NCBI GenBank assembly: GCA_026989135.1
Contig: JALSJZ010000114.1
Location: forward strand, 1-54,679
From: Sedimenticola sp.
GTDB lineage: Bacteria > Pseudomonadota > Gammaproteobacteria > Chromatiales > Chromatiaceae
DNA: 54,679 nucleotides
Direction of reading: 5' to 3'
Under the pieces are notes generated by a model, which saw only the letters and a program-made list of their open reading frames with translations, had not been told where the DNA came from and made no database searches. The position numbers and the translations under genes are program-made. Of the stretch, positions 10,429-20,590 are shown piece after piece (positions within the stretch are counted from its first letter, which is position 1; each line of letters starts with the position of its first letter).

Positions 10429-10806
10429 GGTTTTTATTGGCTCAAACGCTAGTAAAAACTATGTACTTTAGTGCACCAAAAGTGGGTGCTCTAGGCGAGG
10501 CTTTAGCTGCTACGCATTTAAAGTTAGACACAGAGACCACGGAGAACACAGAGTGGTTTTTATGTGTATAAAGCAAATCCTCTGCGTTCTCTGTGGTCTC
10601 TGTGTCGAAAAGAGTTAAATTTAATGTCGGTTTCTGTAGATTAATAGCCATCATTCATAAGTGATGATGCACAACACTAAGCGACCTTCAGTCTATAGTC
10701 GTTGAGTGGCTGCCTTCAGGCGTTGGTGGTCTTCGCCAGTGCTGCCTGGGTTCTCTATGCCATATCCTTAGATACTAGAGCAATATTGGAACTGTTGCTG
10801 CGCTGC
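10429..10806. other. Non-coding gap with a palindromic repeat
   Basis: 378 bases between pgl and the APC permease, both on the minus strand. Apart from the imperfect palindrome at 10527-10606 I see no gene. Short ORFs here are made by the palindrome arms and have no ribosome sites. It should contain the APC permease promoter at its left-facing end and possibly the 3' end of the gnd-zwf-pgl transcript. Confidence 0.6.
10527..10606. repeat. Imperfect palindrome with 27-bp arms
   Basis: The left arm (10527-10553, starting GACACAGAGACCACGG) and the right arm (10580-10606, ending GGTCTCTGTGTC) match at 25 of 27 positions, with a 26-base loop. The ACAGAGACCACGGAGAACAC-type motif is of the kind scattered between genes in many bacterial genomes as REP- or MITE-like elements. 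As RNA it would form a very stable hairpin on either strand, so it may also act as an mRNA-stabilising or terminating structure. Confidence 0.75.
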
Positions 10807-11493
10807 CTATAGTCCTGATTCCAGGCTTGCAGCGTCGATAAGAACCTCACTGCTGCCCATGGGCTGAATCTGGCTGATGGGCAGGGGCTCCCCTCTGCGC
10901 CATGCCGCCACGGCCTGCTGCTTTCCGCTACCTGTGATCAGATAGAGCAGGTGGCGGCAGTTGCCCAGGCTGGCTGCGCTGAGGCTGATCCGCTCCGGCG
11001 GCGGTTTGGGGGCATCATGGACTGCAACCACCGCTGAGTCTGCGGGGTGGTGATGACCCGGAAAGAGGCTGGCAGTGTGGCCATCTTCGCCCATGCCCAG
11101 CAGAACCAGATCGAAGGGGAGGGCGCTGCGGATGAGCTGGCCGTAGTTTTTGGCCCCCTGCTCCGGGCCGAGCTCGGCGGGTATGGGGTGGATCTGTGAT
11201 GGCGGGATATCGACCCGGCCGGTCCAGGCCTGCTCTGCCATCTGGCTGTTGCGTCCGGGGTGTGTGTTGGGCAGGCAGCGTTCGTCGCCGAAGTAGAGAT
11301 GCCAGTGGGGCCAGTCGGCCTGCGTCCCGGCCAGCAGCCGGTAGGTGCGTTCTGGGGTGGTGCCACCGGCGAGCACCAGCCGGAATTGGCCGCGTACAGC
11401 AATCGCCTCACGGGCTATCTTCAAGATGCGCTGGCAGGCGGCCTGGGCGACAGCTTCGGCGTTATCAAACTGAACCCAGAGCGGCTTGTTCAT
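10807..11493 (-). CDS. pgl: 6-phosphogluconolactonase
   Basis: 228 residues, DevB/NagB-like. Converts 6-phosphogluconolactone to 6-phosphogluconate in the cytosol. Visible motifs: [15 protein letters not shown] (phosphate binding), YFGDERCLP and [16 protein letters not shown] (catalytic region). The ATG at 11493 is preferred over one three codons upstream because it forms an ATGA overlap with the zwf stop (11490-11493), typical of translational coupling. It is the last gene of gnd-zwf-pgl, so all three enzymes of the oxidative pentose phosphate route are made together. Confidence 0.95.
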   Translation of the reverse strand: MNKPLWVQFDNAEAVAQAACQRILKIAREAIAVRGQFRLVLAGGTTPERTYRLLAGTQADWPHWHLYFGDERCLPNTHPGRNSQMAEQAWTGRVDIPPSQIHPIPAELGPEQGAKNYGQLIRSALPFDLVLLGMGEDGHTASLFPGHHHPADSAVVAVHDAPKPPPERISLSAASLGNCRHLLYLITGSGKQQAVAAWRRGEPLPISQIQPMGSSEVLIDAASLESGL

Positions 11494-12980
11494 TGCTGGC
11501 ACTCAGGTTCCAGACAGTGGCGCCAGTGGTGTTCCTCCTTTTCAAACAGGCGGCGGCTCTCTTGTGGCCCCCAGCTGCCAGCAGGGTAGCTGTGGATGAA
11601 CTCCCGTTCCATGGCCCAGGTGCGGATTATCGGATCCACCACCTGCCAGGCCTGCTCCACCTCGTCGTAACGCAGGAATAGCGAGCGGTCGCCGGTGATG
11701 ATGTCCAGCAGCAGCCCCTCGTAGGCATCGGTGCTCTCCTCATCTCTCCCGCACAGGCTGGCGTCGAGGCTGGTCTGGCGGGTCTGCATCTCCAGCCCCG
11801 GCTCCTTCACCGTCATCTCGATACGCAGCGCATCGCCGGGTTGAATGCCGAGCAGTACCCAGTTCTGCTGCATGCGCTGTATGGCGGTGTCGCGGAAGAG
11901 CTGCTGCGGTGGTCGTTTGAAACAGATGCCGATCAGGGAACGCCCCTGCGCCATGCGTTTGCCGGTGCGCAGATAGAAGGGGACATCACGCCAGCGCCAG
12001 TTGTCGATATAGAGTTTGAGGGCGGCGTAGGTCTCGGTGACGCTGTCGGGTGGAATCCGCTCCTCCTGCAGATAACTTTTGACCGGCTTTCCGTCCAGCT
12101 GCCCTTCGGTGTATTGGGCGCGGAAGGCGTGGGCGTGTACTGCATTGCGGGGGATGGGGCGGATCGATTTGAGTACCTTGACCTTCTCGTCGCGCAGATC
12201 CTCTGCACTCATGGAGACGGGTGGCTCCATGGCGACCAGCGTCAGCAGTTGCAGCAGGTGGCTCTGGATCATGTCGCGCATGGCACCGACCCCGTCGTAG
12301 AAGGCGGCACGGTCGCCCACGCCGAGCTGTTCCGAATGGGTGATCTGGATATGGTCGATGTAGTTGCGGTTCCACAGCGGCTCCAGCAGCAGGTTGGCGA
12401 AACGAAAGACCAGCACGTTGCGCACCGTTCCCTTCCCCAGGTAGTGGTCGATGCGGAACAGCTGCTCCTCCCGCAGGTGTTTGCTGATGAGGTGCTGTAG
12501 CGCCCGTGCGCTCTCCAGGTCGTAGCCGAAGGGTTTTTCGATCACCACCCGCTTCCAGCCATGGCTCTCCCGCAGTAACCCGACGCTGCTGAGCTGCTCT
12601 ATCACGCTGCCGAAATCGGCGGGGCGGATGGCCATGTAGAAGGCGATGTTGGCGGGGAAGGCGCTCCGATCCTCCAGCAGTGAACTCAGGCGCGGGTAGA
12701 TCTCTGGATCGGTCAGATCCCCCCTGAAATAGCGCAGTCGCCCGGTGAAGCGTTTGAATACGGCCTCATCCAGCCCCCCTCGGGCCTTTTGACTGATCCA
12801 GTTATGCACCTCGCTGATGAACTGGTCACGATCCTGGATGCTGCGCCCCAGAGCCAGGATGATGGTCTCTTTCGGCAGCTTGCCCACCGCCTCCAGGTGA
12901 TAGAGGGCGGGCATCAGCTTGATGCGTGAGAGGTTGCCGGTGGCGCCGAAGATAACGTAGGTGCAGGCGGTGTCGGTCAT
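11490..12980 (-). CDS. zwf: Glucose-6-phosphate 1-dehydrogenase
   Basis: 496 residues from the ATG at 12980. Oxidises glucose-6-phosphate to the lactone with NADP+. N-terminal dinucleotide motif [17 protein letters not shown]; substrate/catalytic motif [14 protein letters not shown]; conserved [10 protein letters not shown] and EKPFG. The open frame extends 40 codons upstream, but that stretch lies inside gnd and is low-complexity (many Ser/Thr/Ala). The chosen ATG sits 4 bases after the gnd stop with AAGGG upstream. It is coupled to pgl downstream. In an autotroph this route would supply NADPH from stored sugar and needs redox control; no regulatory site is visible. Confidence 0.96.
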   Translation of the reverse strand: MTDTACTYVIFGATGNLSRIKLMPALYHLEAVGKLPKETIILALGRSIQDRDQFISEVHNWISQKARGGLDEAVFKRFTGRLRYFRGDLTDPEIYPRLSSLLEDRSAFPANIAFYMAIRPADFGSVIEQLSSVGLLRESHGWKRVVIEKPFGYDLESARALQHLISKHLREEQLFRIDHYLGKGTVRNVLVFRFANLLLEPLWNRNYIDHIQITHSEQLGVGDRAAFYDGVGAMRDMIQSHLLQLLTLVAMEPPVSMSAEDLRDEKVKVLKSIRPIPRNAVHAHAFRAQYTEGQLDGKPVKSYLQEERIPPDSVTETYAALKLYIDNWRWRDVPFYLRTGKRMAQGRSLIGICFKRPPQQLFRDTAIQRMQQNWVLLGIQPGDALRIEMTVKEPGLEMQTRQTSLDASLCGRDEESTDAYEGLLLDIITGDRSLFLRYDEVEQAWQVVDPIIRTWAMEREFIHSYPAGSWGPQESRRLFEKEEHHWRHCLEPECQQ

Positions 12981-12984
12981 GGCG

Positions 12985-14460
<1,476 letters not shown>

Positions 14461-14508
14461 ATTTCTCTCCTAAATCTGGTTGGCAGTCACTGTAGATGCA
14501 GACAGAGG

Positions 14509-15624
14509 TTAATACATCCGGTTGCGGAACAGCCAGCCGGCAAAAGCCAGGGAGGCCACCCCGATGATGGCCATCGGCCAGTACTGGTTCAGCAGCAGGG
14601 CATAACTATCCCCCTCCAGTGTGACCCCGCGTACGACCACCAGGAAATAGCGCAGCGGGTTGAGATAGGTGAGCCACTGCACCAGCTGTGGCATGTTGGC
14701 GATGGGGGTGGAGAAGCCGGAGAGAATGACCGACGGCACCAGAAACAGAAAGGCACCGAGCACCGCCTGCTGCTGGGTGGCCGCAATGGCCGATATCATC
14801 AGCCCGATGCCCACCGCAGAGAGCAGAAACAGCACAATACCCAGGTAGAGTGCGCCAACAGAGCCACGCAGGGGGATCTCGAAAAAGAGCACCATCAACA
14901 CAATGATCAGCGTTGCCTGCAACAGCCCAATAACGATGCCGGGGATGGCCTTGCCGATGAGGATCTCCGTTGGTCGCAGAGGGGTCACCAGCAGCTGGTC
15001 AAAGGTGCCTGCCTCCCGTTCACGGGCCACTGAGAGCGCCGTCACCAGCAGGGTGACCACCAGCGTCAGCAGGCCAACAATGCCGGGTATGATGAACCAG
15101 CGCGATTGCAGGTTTTCGTTATACCAGGCGCGGGTTTGCAGGCTAACCAGTGGGCCGCTTCTGCCCTGCGACTCCAGCCAGCTGAGGTTGTAGTCCAGCA
15201 GAATGGTGCGCAGATAGTTCATGGCAATCATCGCTGTATTGGAGTTGCGCCCATCCAGAATGGCCTGCAGTGGCGCGGTACGCCCCTGCATCAGATCGGC
15301 GCTGAAATTCTGCCCGATGTGCAGTACCAGCAACACCTCTTTGTTGTCGATAAGGGGGGCAACCTCACTGTCATGGGAGATGGTGGTGATAACCTGAAAA
15401 TTGGGTGAGCCATCAATGCGGCTGACCAGTTCGCGCGCTGCAACACCGCGATCCTCATCAAAGATGGCTACCGGCACATTGTTGAGATCATAGGTGGCGG
15501 CAAAACCGAATATCAGCAGCTGGGCGATGGGCGGGCCGATGATGACCATGCGGCTGCGTTTGTCCCGCAGCAGCGCCAGAAACTCCTTGATGGCAAGCGC
15601 CAGAATATATCTGAAACAGGTCAC
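14509..15624 (-). CDS. ybhR: ABC-2 type transporter permease, YbhR-like
   Basis: 371 residues with the ABC-2 plan: one TM helix near residues 25-45, a large periplasmic loop to about 175, then five TM helices with the motif REREAGTFDQLLVTPLRPTEIL in the coupling region. It should form the membrane pore with the preceding permease, powered by the fused ATPase. Gene order and lengths (MFP 344, ATPase 581, permeases 374 and 371) match E. coli ybhGFSR. That system has been linked to drug export and cation/H+ exchange; the substrate here is unknown. It starts 3 bases after its partner permease. Confidence 0.9.
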   Translation of the reverse strand: MTCFRYILALAIKEFLALLRDKRSRMVIIGPPIAQLLIFGFAATYDLNNVPVAIFDEDRGVAARELVSRIDGSPNFQVITTISHDSEVAPLIDNKEVLLVLHIGQNFSADLMQGRTAPLQAILDGRNSNTAMIAMNYLRTILLDYNLSWLESQGRSGPLVSLQTRAWYNENLQSRWFIIPGIVGLLTLVVTLLVTALSVAREREAGTFDQLLVTPLRPTEILIGKAIPGIVIGLLQATLIIVLMVLFFEIPLRGSVGALYLGIVLFLLSAVGIGLMISAIAATQQQAVLGAFLFLVPSVILSGFSTPIANMPQLVQWLTYLNPLRYFLVVVRGVTLEGDSYALLLNQYWPMAIIGVASLAFAGWLFRNRMY

Positions 15625-15627
15625 TCT

Positions 15628-16752
15628 CTACTCCAGGTGCTTGTGGGACTTTCGCCACACCAGGGTGAAGAAGAACAGCAGCATGAGCAGCAGCGCACCC
15701 ATGTTGCTCAGCACCACCGGCCAGACATCCCCGGCCAGAAACAGGGTCTGCAGGATGGCCACGAAGTAGCGGGCCGGAACCAGATGGGTGATGAGCTGCA
15801 CCCACTCCGGCATGGAGTTGATGTCGAACAGGAAACCGGAGAGGATGAATGCAGGCAGAAAGGTGACGATAATCGCCAGCTGTCCGGCCACGAACTGGTT
15901 TTTGGAGACGATGGAGATCAGCATGCCAATCGCCAGCGCCACCAGCATGAAAAGCGCAGAGCTGGCCATCAGCAGCCACAAGGAGCCGCGCAGAGGCACG
16001 TCGAACTGCCAGACCGCCAGTGCCACGCTGAACAGCATGCCCGCCATGCCCAATGCAAAATAGGGGATCAGCTTGCCCGCCAGCAGCTCTCCGATGCGCA
16101 GTGGCGTTACCATCAGCGCCTCCATGGTGCCGCGCTCCCACTCCCGCGCTACCACCAGGGCGGTGAGCAGAGAGCCGATCATGGTCATGATGATGGCGAT
16201 CAACCCCGGCACCAGAAACAGGCGGCTGGAGAGTGCGGCATTGAACCAGACCCGCTGCTCCAGGCTCACCGGTACGGGGAGCGAATGGCCACGGCTTTCG
16301 GCATAGCGGCTCAGCCAGGCCAGCCAGGTGCCCTGGATATAGCCCTGGGTGATGTTGGCCTGGTTGGAGTCGACCCCGTTGATGATCACGCCGATGGGCG
16401 CCTCTTGACCCGCCAGCAGGTTGGAGGAGAAGTTGCTGCGCATCCAGAGGATGCCGTCGATACGACGTTCGTTCAGCATCTGCTGGGCGCTCTGGATGCT
16501 GTCGAAGTGGTATGGCCGAAAAAACTCGGAGCGTTCAAAGGCTCCGGCCAGTGATTGGGTTGCGCTGTCCGGCTGTTCGATGACGATGCCGACCGGAATC
16601 AGCTTGGCATCCAGTGAGACGCCGTAGCCGAACAGGAACAGCAGCACCACCGGCAGCACGAAGGCGATGGAGATGCTCGATGGATCACGCAGGATCTGTA
16701 GGCTCTCCTTGCGGATCATCCCCAGCAGACGCATGCGGGATGATCGTCTCAT
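15628..16752 (-). CDS. ybhS: ABC-2 type transporter permease, YbhS-like
   Basis: 374 residues. Same fold as its neighbour: an N-terminal TM (FVLPVVLLFLFGYGVSLD), a periplasmic domain of about 130 residues, then the coupling motif REWERGTMEALMVTPLRIGE and five TM helices. The start overlaps the ATPase stop by 4 bases (ATGA, 16749-16752), so the subunits are translationally coupled. It is paralogous to, but clearly diverged from, the next permease, consistent with a heterodimeric pore. Confidence 0.9.
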   Translation of the reverse strand: MRRSSRMRLLGMIRKESLQILRDPSSISIAFVLPVVLLFLFGYGVSLDAKLIPVGIVIEQPDSATQSLAGAFERSEFFRPYHFDSIQSAQQMLNERRIDGILWMRSNFSSNLLAGQEAPIGVIINGVDSNQANITQGYIQGTWLAWLSRYAESRGHSLPVPVSLEQRVWFNAALSSRLFLVPGLIAIIMTMIGSLLTALVVAREWERGTMEALMVTPLRIGELLAGKLIPYFALGMAGMLFSVALAVWQFDVPLRGSLWLLMASSALFMLVALAIGMLISIVSKNQFVAGQLAIIVTFLPAFILSGFLFDINSMPEWVQLITHLVPARYFVAILQTLFLAGDVWPVVLSNMGALLLMLLFFFTLVWRKSHKHLE

Positions 16753-18494
16753 GCTGTCGCCTGCTGCGCCTGCCGCTGCTCGATGAGCTGGATGAAGGCA
16801 TCCTCCATGGTCGGATCGGGGTTCTCTGGGGTGCGCGCGCTGGTCTTCATCGCCAGTGGTGTCCCCTCGGTCAGCACCTCGCCCTCGGCCATGATCACCA
16901 GCCGGTCACAGTAGTTGGCCTCCTCCATGAAGTGGGTGGTGACCAGCACCGTGACACCGGCTTCTGCCAGGGCGTTGGTGCGGGCCCAGAACTCACGCCG
17001 GGCCAGGGGGTCGACACCGGAGGTGGGTTCATCGAGAAACAGGATCTCCGGTTCATGCATCAGTGCCGCAGCAAAAGAGAGGCGCTGTTTGTAACCCAGT
17101 GGCAGATCGCCGGCATTGGCATCGCGGAACGGCTCCAGCTCGAAGGTGGTCAGCGCCCACTCCAGGCGTGCCTTCTGCTGCTTGCCCCGCAGGCCATAGA
17201 CGCCCGAGAAGAAGCGCAGGTTCTGTATCACAGAGAGGCTGGTATAGAGTGAGAACTTCTGCGCCATATAACCGATGCGCCCACGTGCGCTGGCGGCTGC
17301 CTGGCGCAGGTCATGACCGGCCACTGCCAACTCACCACTGCTGGCGGGCAGCAACCCGCAGAGCATGCGAAAGGTGGTGGATTTGCCGGCACCATTGGCC
17401 CCCAGCAGGCCAAAGATCTCCCCCCGACGCACGCTGAAACTGATGTTGTTCACGGCGATAAAGTCGCCAAAGCGGCGTTGCAGCTTGTGCACCCGGATCA
17501 CTTCGTCATCTGTATTGGCCGTAACCTTTTTTTGCAGTGAAAGTGCCATGCCGCCCAGATCGCGCCGCCTCTTCAGGCGGGCGATAAAGGCATCTTCAAA
17601 GCGTGGCTCCACTGCTGTGAGCTGGAGATTTTGCTGCTCCGGCAACAGTGCTTCGGGCTCTGGTTTGCTGGGGCTCTCCATCACCAGACGCACCGCCTCG
17701 CCCTCGATCAGGGCATCCAGTACGCCGGGCGCCCGGCTCAGCTGCTCTTGCAGGCGACGGTGAGAGCAGCCGGCAGCACTGGCCTGAAAGATGCGGCCGC
17801 TAACCGGGCGGCTGAACTCCGCAGGGGTTCCCTGTCCCAGCAGCTTTCCCTGATGCATCAGGATCACCTCATCACAGCGCTCCGCCTCATCCAGGTAGGC
17901 GGTGGAGAGCAGTACGCTCATCCCCACCTCTTGCACCTGGTGATAGACGATCTGCCAGAGTTCGCGCCGGGAGAGTGGATCGACGCCGACAGTGGGTTCA
18001 TCCAGCAGCAGCAGCCGGGGTGAGCGCACCAGTGTGCAGGCCAGCCCCAGCTTCTGTTTCATGCCGCCTGAGAGTTGCCCGGCCAGCCGCTGGGTGAATG
18101 GGCTCAGGCCGGTCATCTGCATCAGCTCCTGAAAGCGGGTCGCACGCTGTGCCACCGGCACGCCCTGTAGATCGGCGTAGAGTTCAAGGTTCTCCTGCAC
18201 GCTCAGATCCTCGTAGAGGCCAAAGCGCTGCGGCATGTAGCCGATGCTGGACTGAACCTCCAGCGGCCGGGTGAGGGCATCTATCCCCAGCACCTGGATT
18301 GCCCCCTTATCCGGTAGCAGCAGTCCGGCGACAAGGCGCATCAATGTGGTCTTGCCCGCTCCGTCAGGGCCGATCAGGCCCGTCACCCGGCCTGGCTGAA
18401 GGGTCAGATCAATGCTGTCCAGTGCGGTTATTTTTCGTCCGGCACTGCGGAAGGTCTTGCTGACTGCAGAGAGGGTGGTTGGGTTGCCGCTCAC
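16749..18494 (-). CDS. ybhF: ABC transporter ATPase with two fused nucleotide-binding domains, YbhF-like
   Basis: 581 residues with two ABC domains. NBD1 (about 5-235): Walker A GPDGAGKTT, signature LSGGMKQ, Walker B LLLLDEPTVGVD. NBD2 (about 310-545): Walker A GANGAGKST, signature replaced by LPLGYKQR, Walker B ILFLDEPTSGVD. The LPLG variant in the second half is usual in this fused family, so both sites are probably competent. A linker of about 75 residues separates the halves. It energises the two adjacent ABC-2 permeases. It starts 2 bases after the membrane fusion protein gene and ends in a 4-base overlap with the permease. Confidence 0.94.
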   Translation of the reverse strand: MSGNPTTLSAVSKTFRSAGRKITALDSIDLTLQPGRVTGLIGPDGAGKTTLMRLVAGLLLPDKGAIQVLGIDALTRPLEVQSSIGYMPQRFGLYEDLSVQENLELYADLQGVPVAQRATRFQELMQMTGLSPFTQRLAGQLSGGMKQKLGLACTLVRSPRLLLLDEPTVGVDPLSRRELWQIVYHQVQEVGMSVLLSTAYLDEAERCDEVILMHQGKLLGQGTPAEFSRPVSGRIFQASAAGCSHRRLQEQLSRAPGVLDALIEGEAVRLVMESPSKPEPEALLPEQQNLQLTAVEPRFEDAFIARLKRRRDLGGMALSLQKKVTANTDDEVIRVHKLQRRFGDFIAVNNISFSVRRGEIFGLLGANGAGKSTTFRMLCGLLPASSGELAVAGHDLRQAAASARGRIGYMAQKFSLYTSLSVIQNLRFFSGVYGLRGKQQKARLEWALTTFELEPFRDANAGDLPLGYKQRLSFAAALMHEPEILFLDEPTSGVDPLARREFWARTNALAEAGVTVLVTTHFMEEANYCDRLVIMAEGEVLTEGTPLAMKTSARTPENPDPTMEDAFIQLIEQRQAQQATA

Positions 18495-18496
18495 GG

Positions 18497-19531
18497 CTAT
18501 TGTCCGCAGTGGTTGCTGGTCGGTTCTGCTGAGGGGGAGGGCTGGTTCAGGGGGATGGTGACAGTGACGGGCATTCCCAGGCGCAGCTCATCCTGTGGGT
18601 TACAGGCGAAAACTCTGACCGAATAGACCAGCCGGGTGCGCAGTTCCGGGGTCTGGACATTCTTGGGGGTGAACTCCGCGGTGGGCGAGATGAATCCCAC
18701 CCATCCCTCATAGCGCTTGCCGGGGTAGCTGTCGGTATGAATAGTGGCCTTTGCACCCAGGGTGATCTGGCCCAGTGCCGGTTCTGGCAGATAGGCCCGC
18801 ACCCAGACCGGATCGACCAGGGCGAGTGTGAGTACCGGAGTCTGGGGTGAGGCCATGTCGCCCGGCTCCAGGATGCGGTCGCGCACAATAGCGTTGGCTG
18901 GTGCAATCAGGGAGGTGTCAGCCAGCTGCACTCGGGCCAGGGTCAGTGCCGCCTGCCGCGCATGGAGCTGGGCGCGGGCCTGGGCGATCTCCTCTTTTCG
19001 TGGCCCGGCCAGTGCCAGATCGAGTGCGGCTCTGGTCGCCTTTACCTGGGCTGCTGCAACGCTTGCGGCTGCCTTTGCCTCCTCCACCTCTTCCGGCGAT
19101 GCCAGTTTCTGCTCGCTCAGTCTGTGCCGCCGCTCATAGGTATCCTCTGCTGCCTGAGCCTTTGCTACAGCCGCCTCCAAGTCAGCCCGCACCTTGCGGA
19201 TCTCTTCAGGCCGACTGCCAGCCTCCAGCGTTGCCAGTACCTGCTGCTGTGCGGCAACCATTGCTTCAGTCTCCTCCATCAGCGCCTGCAGGCGCTCTGT
19301 ATGCAGCCGGGCCAGGACCTCCCCCTTCTTTACTCTGTCCCCCTCCTGCACCCGAATCTCTTCAATGCGTTCACTGCCATTGAATGCAAGCCTCACCTCC
19401 CGGATATCGACATTGCCATACAGGGTCAGTGGGACTCCGGCTTCAGCGCCATCTTTTATCTGTAGCCACCAGTAGATGCCTGCACTGGCAGCGAGCAAAA
19501 ATGGAAGCAGTAGAAGGTTTTTTCTGTTCAT
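18497..19531 (-). CDS. ybhG: HlyD-family membrane fusion (periplasmic adaptor) protein, YbhG-like
   Basis: 344 residues. One N-terminal TM/signal anchor (LLLLPFLLAASAGIYWWLQI), a biotinyl-lipoyl-like half motif (VQEGDRVKKGEVLARL), a long Ala/Glu/Gln-rich coiled-coil hairpin (about 85-205), the second lipoyl half (IAPANAIVRDRILEPGDMAS), and a beta-barrel domain. It bridges the inner-membrane ABC pore to an outer-membrane channel, presumably TolC-like and encoded elsewhere. AAGGAAAAAG precedes the ATG. First gene of the four-gene efflux operon; no TetR-type regulator adjoins it, unlike E. coli. Confidence 0.93.
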   Translation of the reverse strand: MNRKNLLLLPFLLAASAGIYWWLQIKDGAEAGVPLTLYGNVDIREVRLAFNGSERIEEIRVQEGDRVKKGEVLARLHTERLQALMEETEAMVAAQQQVLATLEAGSRPEEIRKVRADLEAAVAKAQAAEDTYERRHRLSEQKLASPEEVEEAKAAASVAAAQVKATRAALDLALAGPRKEEIAQARAQLHARQAALTLARVQLADTSLIAPANAIVRDRILEPGDMASPQTPVLTLALVDPVWVRAYLPEPALGQITLGAKATIHTDSYPGKRYEGWVGFISPTAEFTPKNVQTPELRTRLVYSVRVFACNPQDELRLGMPVTVTIPLNQPSPSAEPTSNHCGQ

Positions 19532-19625
19532 GCTCTTTTTCCTTGGATGCCATGCAGGTTACCGCCCAACCCCTGCCGTTTGGGATAAGCCGCTGTTTAC
19601 TGCTGATCAAGTGATTTTCTGTGAA

Positions 19626-19674
19626 TTGATCCACACGCCTTGTGGACTATTATAGAAGGTTAAAAAATTTAACC
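19626..19674 (+). promoter_or_regulatory. Putative promoter with inverted-repeat operator
   Basis: TTGATC (19626-19631) and TATTAT (19648-19653), spaced 16, form a promoter candidate. Inside the spacer lies CCACA-N5-TGTGG (19631-19645). At the expected start of transcription lies a second inverted repeat, GGTTAAA-AAA-TTTAACC (19658-19674). Either could bind a dimeric regulator. Pattern evidence only. Confidence 0.4.
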
Positions 19675-19708
19675 CGTTCCGTTAGTTAGAATGAAATGCT
19701 ATATTTAT

Positions 19709-19739
19709 CCGTAAGTTTTACGGATTGGAGAATATCTCC
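19709..19739 (+). promoter_or_regulatory. Leader hairpins, one covering the ribosome site
   Basis: CCGTAA-GTT-TTACGG (19709-19723) is a perfect 6-bp hairpin. Immediately after it GGAGA-ATA-TCTCC (19727-19739) pairs the GGAG ribosome site with bases just before the ATG at 19741. Together they suggest that translation of the small exported protein can be masked, though both stems are short. Confidence 0.35.
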
Positions 19740-19740
19740 C

Positions 19741-20019
19741 ATGAAACACATTGCACTGCTGGTTCTGATTACTGCCCTGTTTACCATGCCGCCGCTGGCG
19801 GTTGCTGACACGCTGCTGTTGGATGTCATTGCGGAGACTTCTGATAGTATGCCTCACCCTGGCCGTGGTCAAACCATGGAGCAGGTATACAATAAATTCG
19901 GGCAGGCCCGGCAGGAGCTTCCCGCTATTGGCAAGCCTCCCATTACCCGCTGGGTATACGAGAAGTTTACCGTTTACTTTGAGTATGATCGTGTTATCAA
20001 GACGGTAATCCATCGCTAA
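19741..20019 (+). CDS. Small conserved exported protein
   Basis: 92 residues. MKHIALLVLITALFTMPPLA is a Sec signal peptide, with cleavage likely after AVA (before DTLLLD). The mature ~70-residue part has RGQTMEQVYNKFGQ, GKPPITRWVYEKFTVYFEYD and a VIKTVIHR end. I recall proteins of this pattern in gammaproteobacteria without known function; the MEQV...FG start recalls SmpA/OmlA-like folds, which is speculative. The ATG at 19741 is chosen over an in-frame one at 19696 because it gives a proper signal peptide. It is followed 25 bases later by the FMN-barrel gene. Confidence 0.8.
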   Translation: MKHIALLVLITALFTMPPLAVADTLLLDVIAETSDSMPHPGRGQTMEQVYNKFGQARQELPAIGKPPITRWVYEKFTVYFEYDRVIKTVIHR

Positions 20020-20044
20020 TCATAACCTGAGGAAATAGAGAGAC

Positions 20045-20590
20045 GTGGGCAAGACATACCCGGAAATCAGCAACAAACACCAAGCGTTTATTCAGGCGCA
20101 GCAGATGTTTTTTGTCGCCACCGCACCCAAAGGCGGCCACCTGAATCTCTCCCCGAAAGGGCTGGAGAGTCTGCACATCATCAACAGCAACCGGGTGCTA
20201 TGGCTGAACTACACCGGCAGCAGCAATGAGACGGCCGCCCACCTGCGGGAAGATGATCGCATGACCATCATGTTCTGTGCCTTTGAGGGTGACCCTAAAA
20301 TCCTGCGCCTTTATGGCCATGCTCGCACCATTCACCCCCGTGATGATGACTGGGAGACGCTGCTGCGCCATTTTCCTGATACGGCAGGCGCGCGCCAGCT
20401 GATCGAGATGGATGTTGAGCTGGTGCACACCTCATGTGGCTTTGGCGTACCCCTCTACAGCTACACAGGGCAGCGCGATACCCTGACCCGCTGGATAGAG
20501 AAAAAGGGCGAAGAGGGGATTACCCAATATTGGACAGATAGAAATGTCCAGAGCCTGGATGGTAAGCCCACCGGCATATTTGAAGATTAG
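20045..20590 (+). CDS. Pyridoxamine 5'-phosphate oxidase-family (FMN split barrel) protein
   Basis: 181 residues. Begins at GTG (20045) after GAGGAAATAGAGAG. Features of the split-barrel flavin fold: HQAFIQAQQMFFVATA, GHLNLSPKG, LWLNYTGSSNETAAHL, DRMTIMFCAFEGDPKILRLYG. This subfamily is not PdxH; members bind FMN or a related flavin cofactor and their substrates are generally unknown. Its stop overlaps the convergent aminotransferase stop by 4 bases (20587-20590), so transcripts from the two strands meet here with no visible terminator. Confidence 0.88.
   Translation: MGKTYPEISNKHQAFIQAQQMFFVATAPKGGHLNLSPKGLESLHIINSNRVLWLNYTGSSNETAAHLREDDRMTIMFCAFEGDPKILRLYGHARTIHPRDDDWETLLRHFPDTAGARQLIEMDVELVHTSCGFGVPLYSYTGQRDTLTRWIEKKGEEGITQYWTDRNVQSLDGKPTGIFED

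Noticed and set aside
10442-10654. 70-codon open frame over the palindrome
   Set aside because: It is translated repeat arms without a ribosome site.
15637-16554. 305-codon open frame antisense to the ybhS-like permease gene
   Set aside because: Its Gln/His/Arg-rich content is the reverse reading of a hydrophobic protein; the sense frame is a clear ABC-2 permease.
17041-17130. Missing LSGG signature in the second ATPase domain
   Set aside because: LPLG-type signatures are normal in the YbhF/RbbA-like fused ATPases, so this is not decay.
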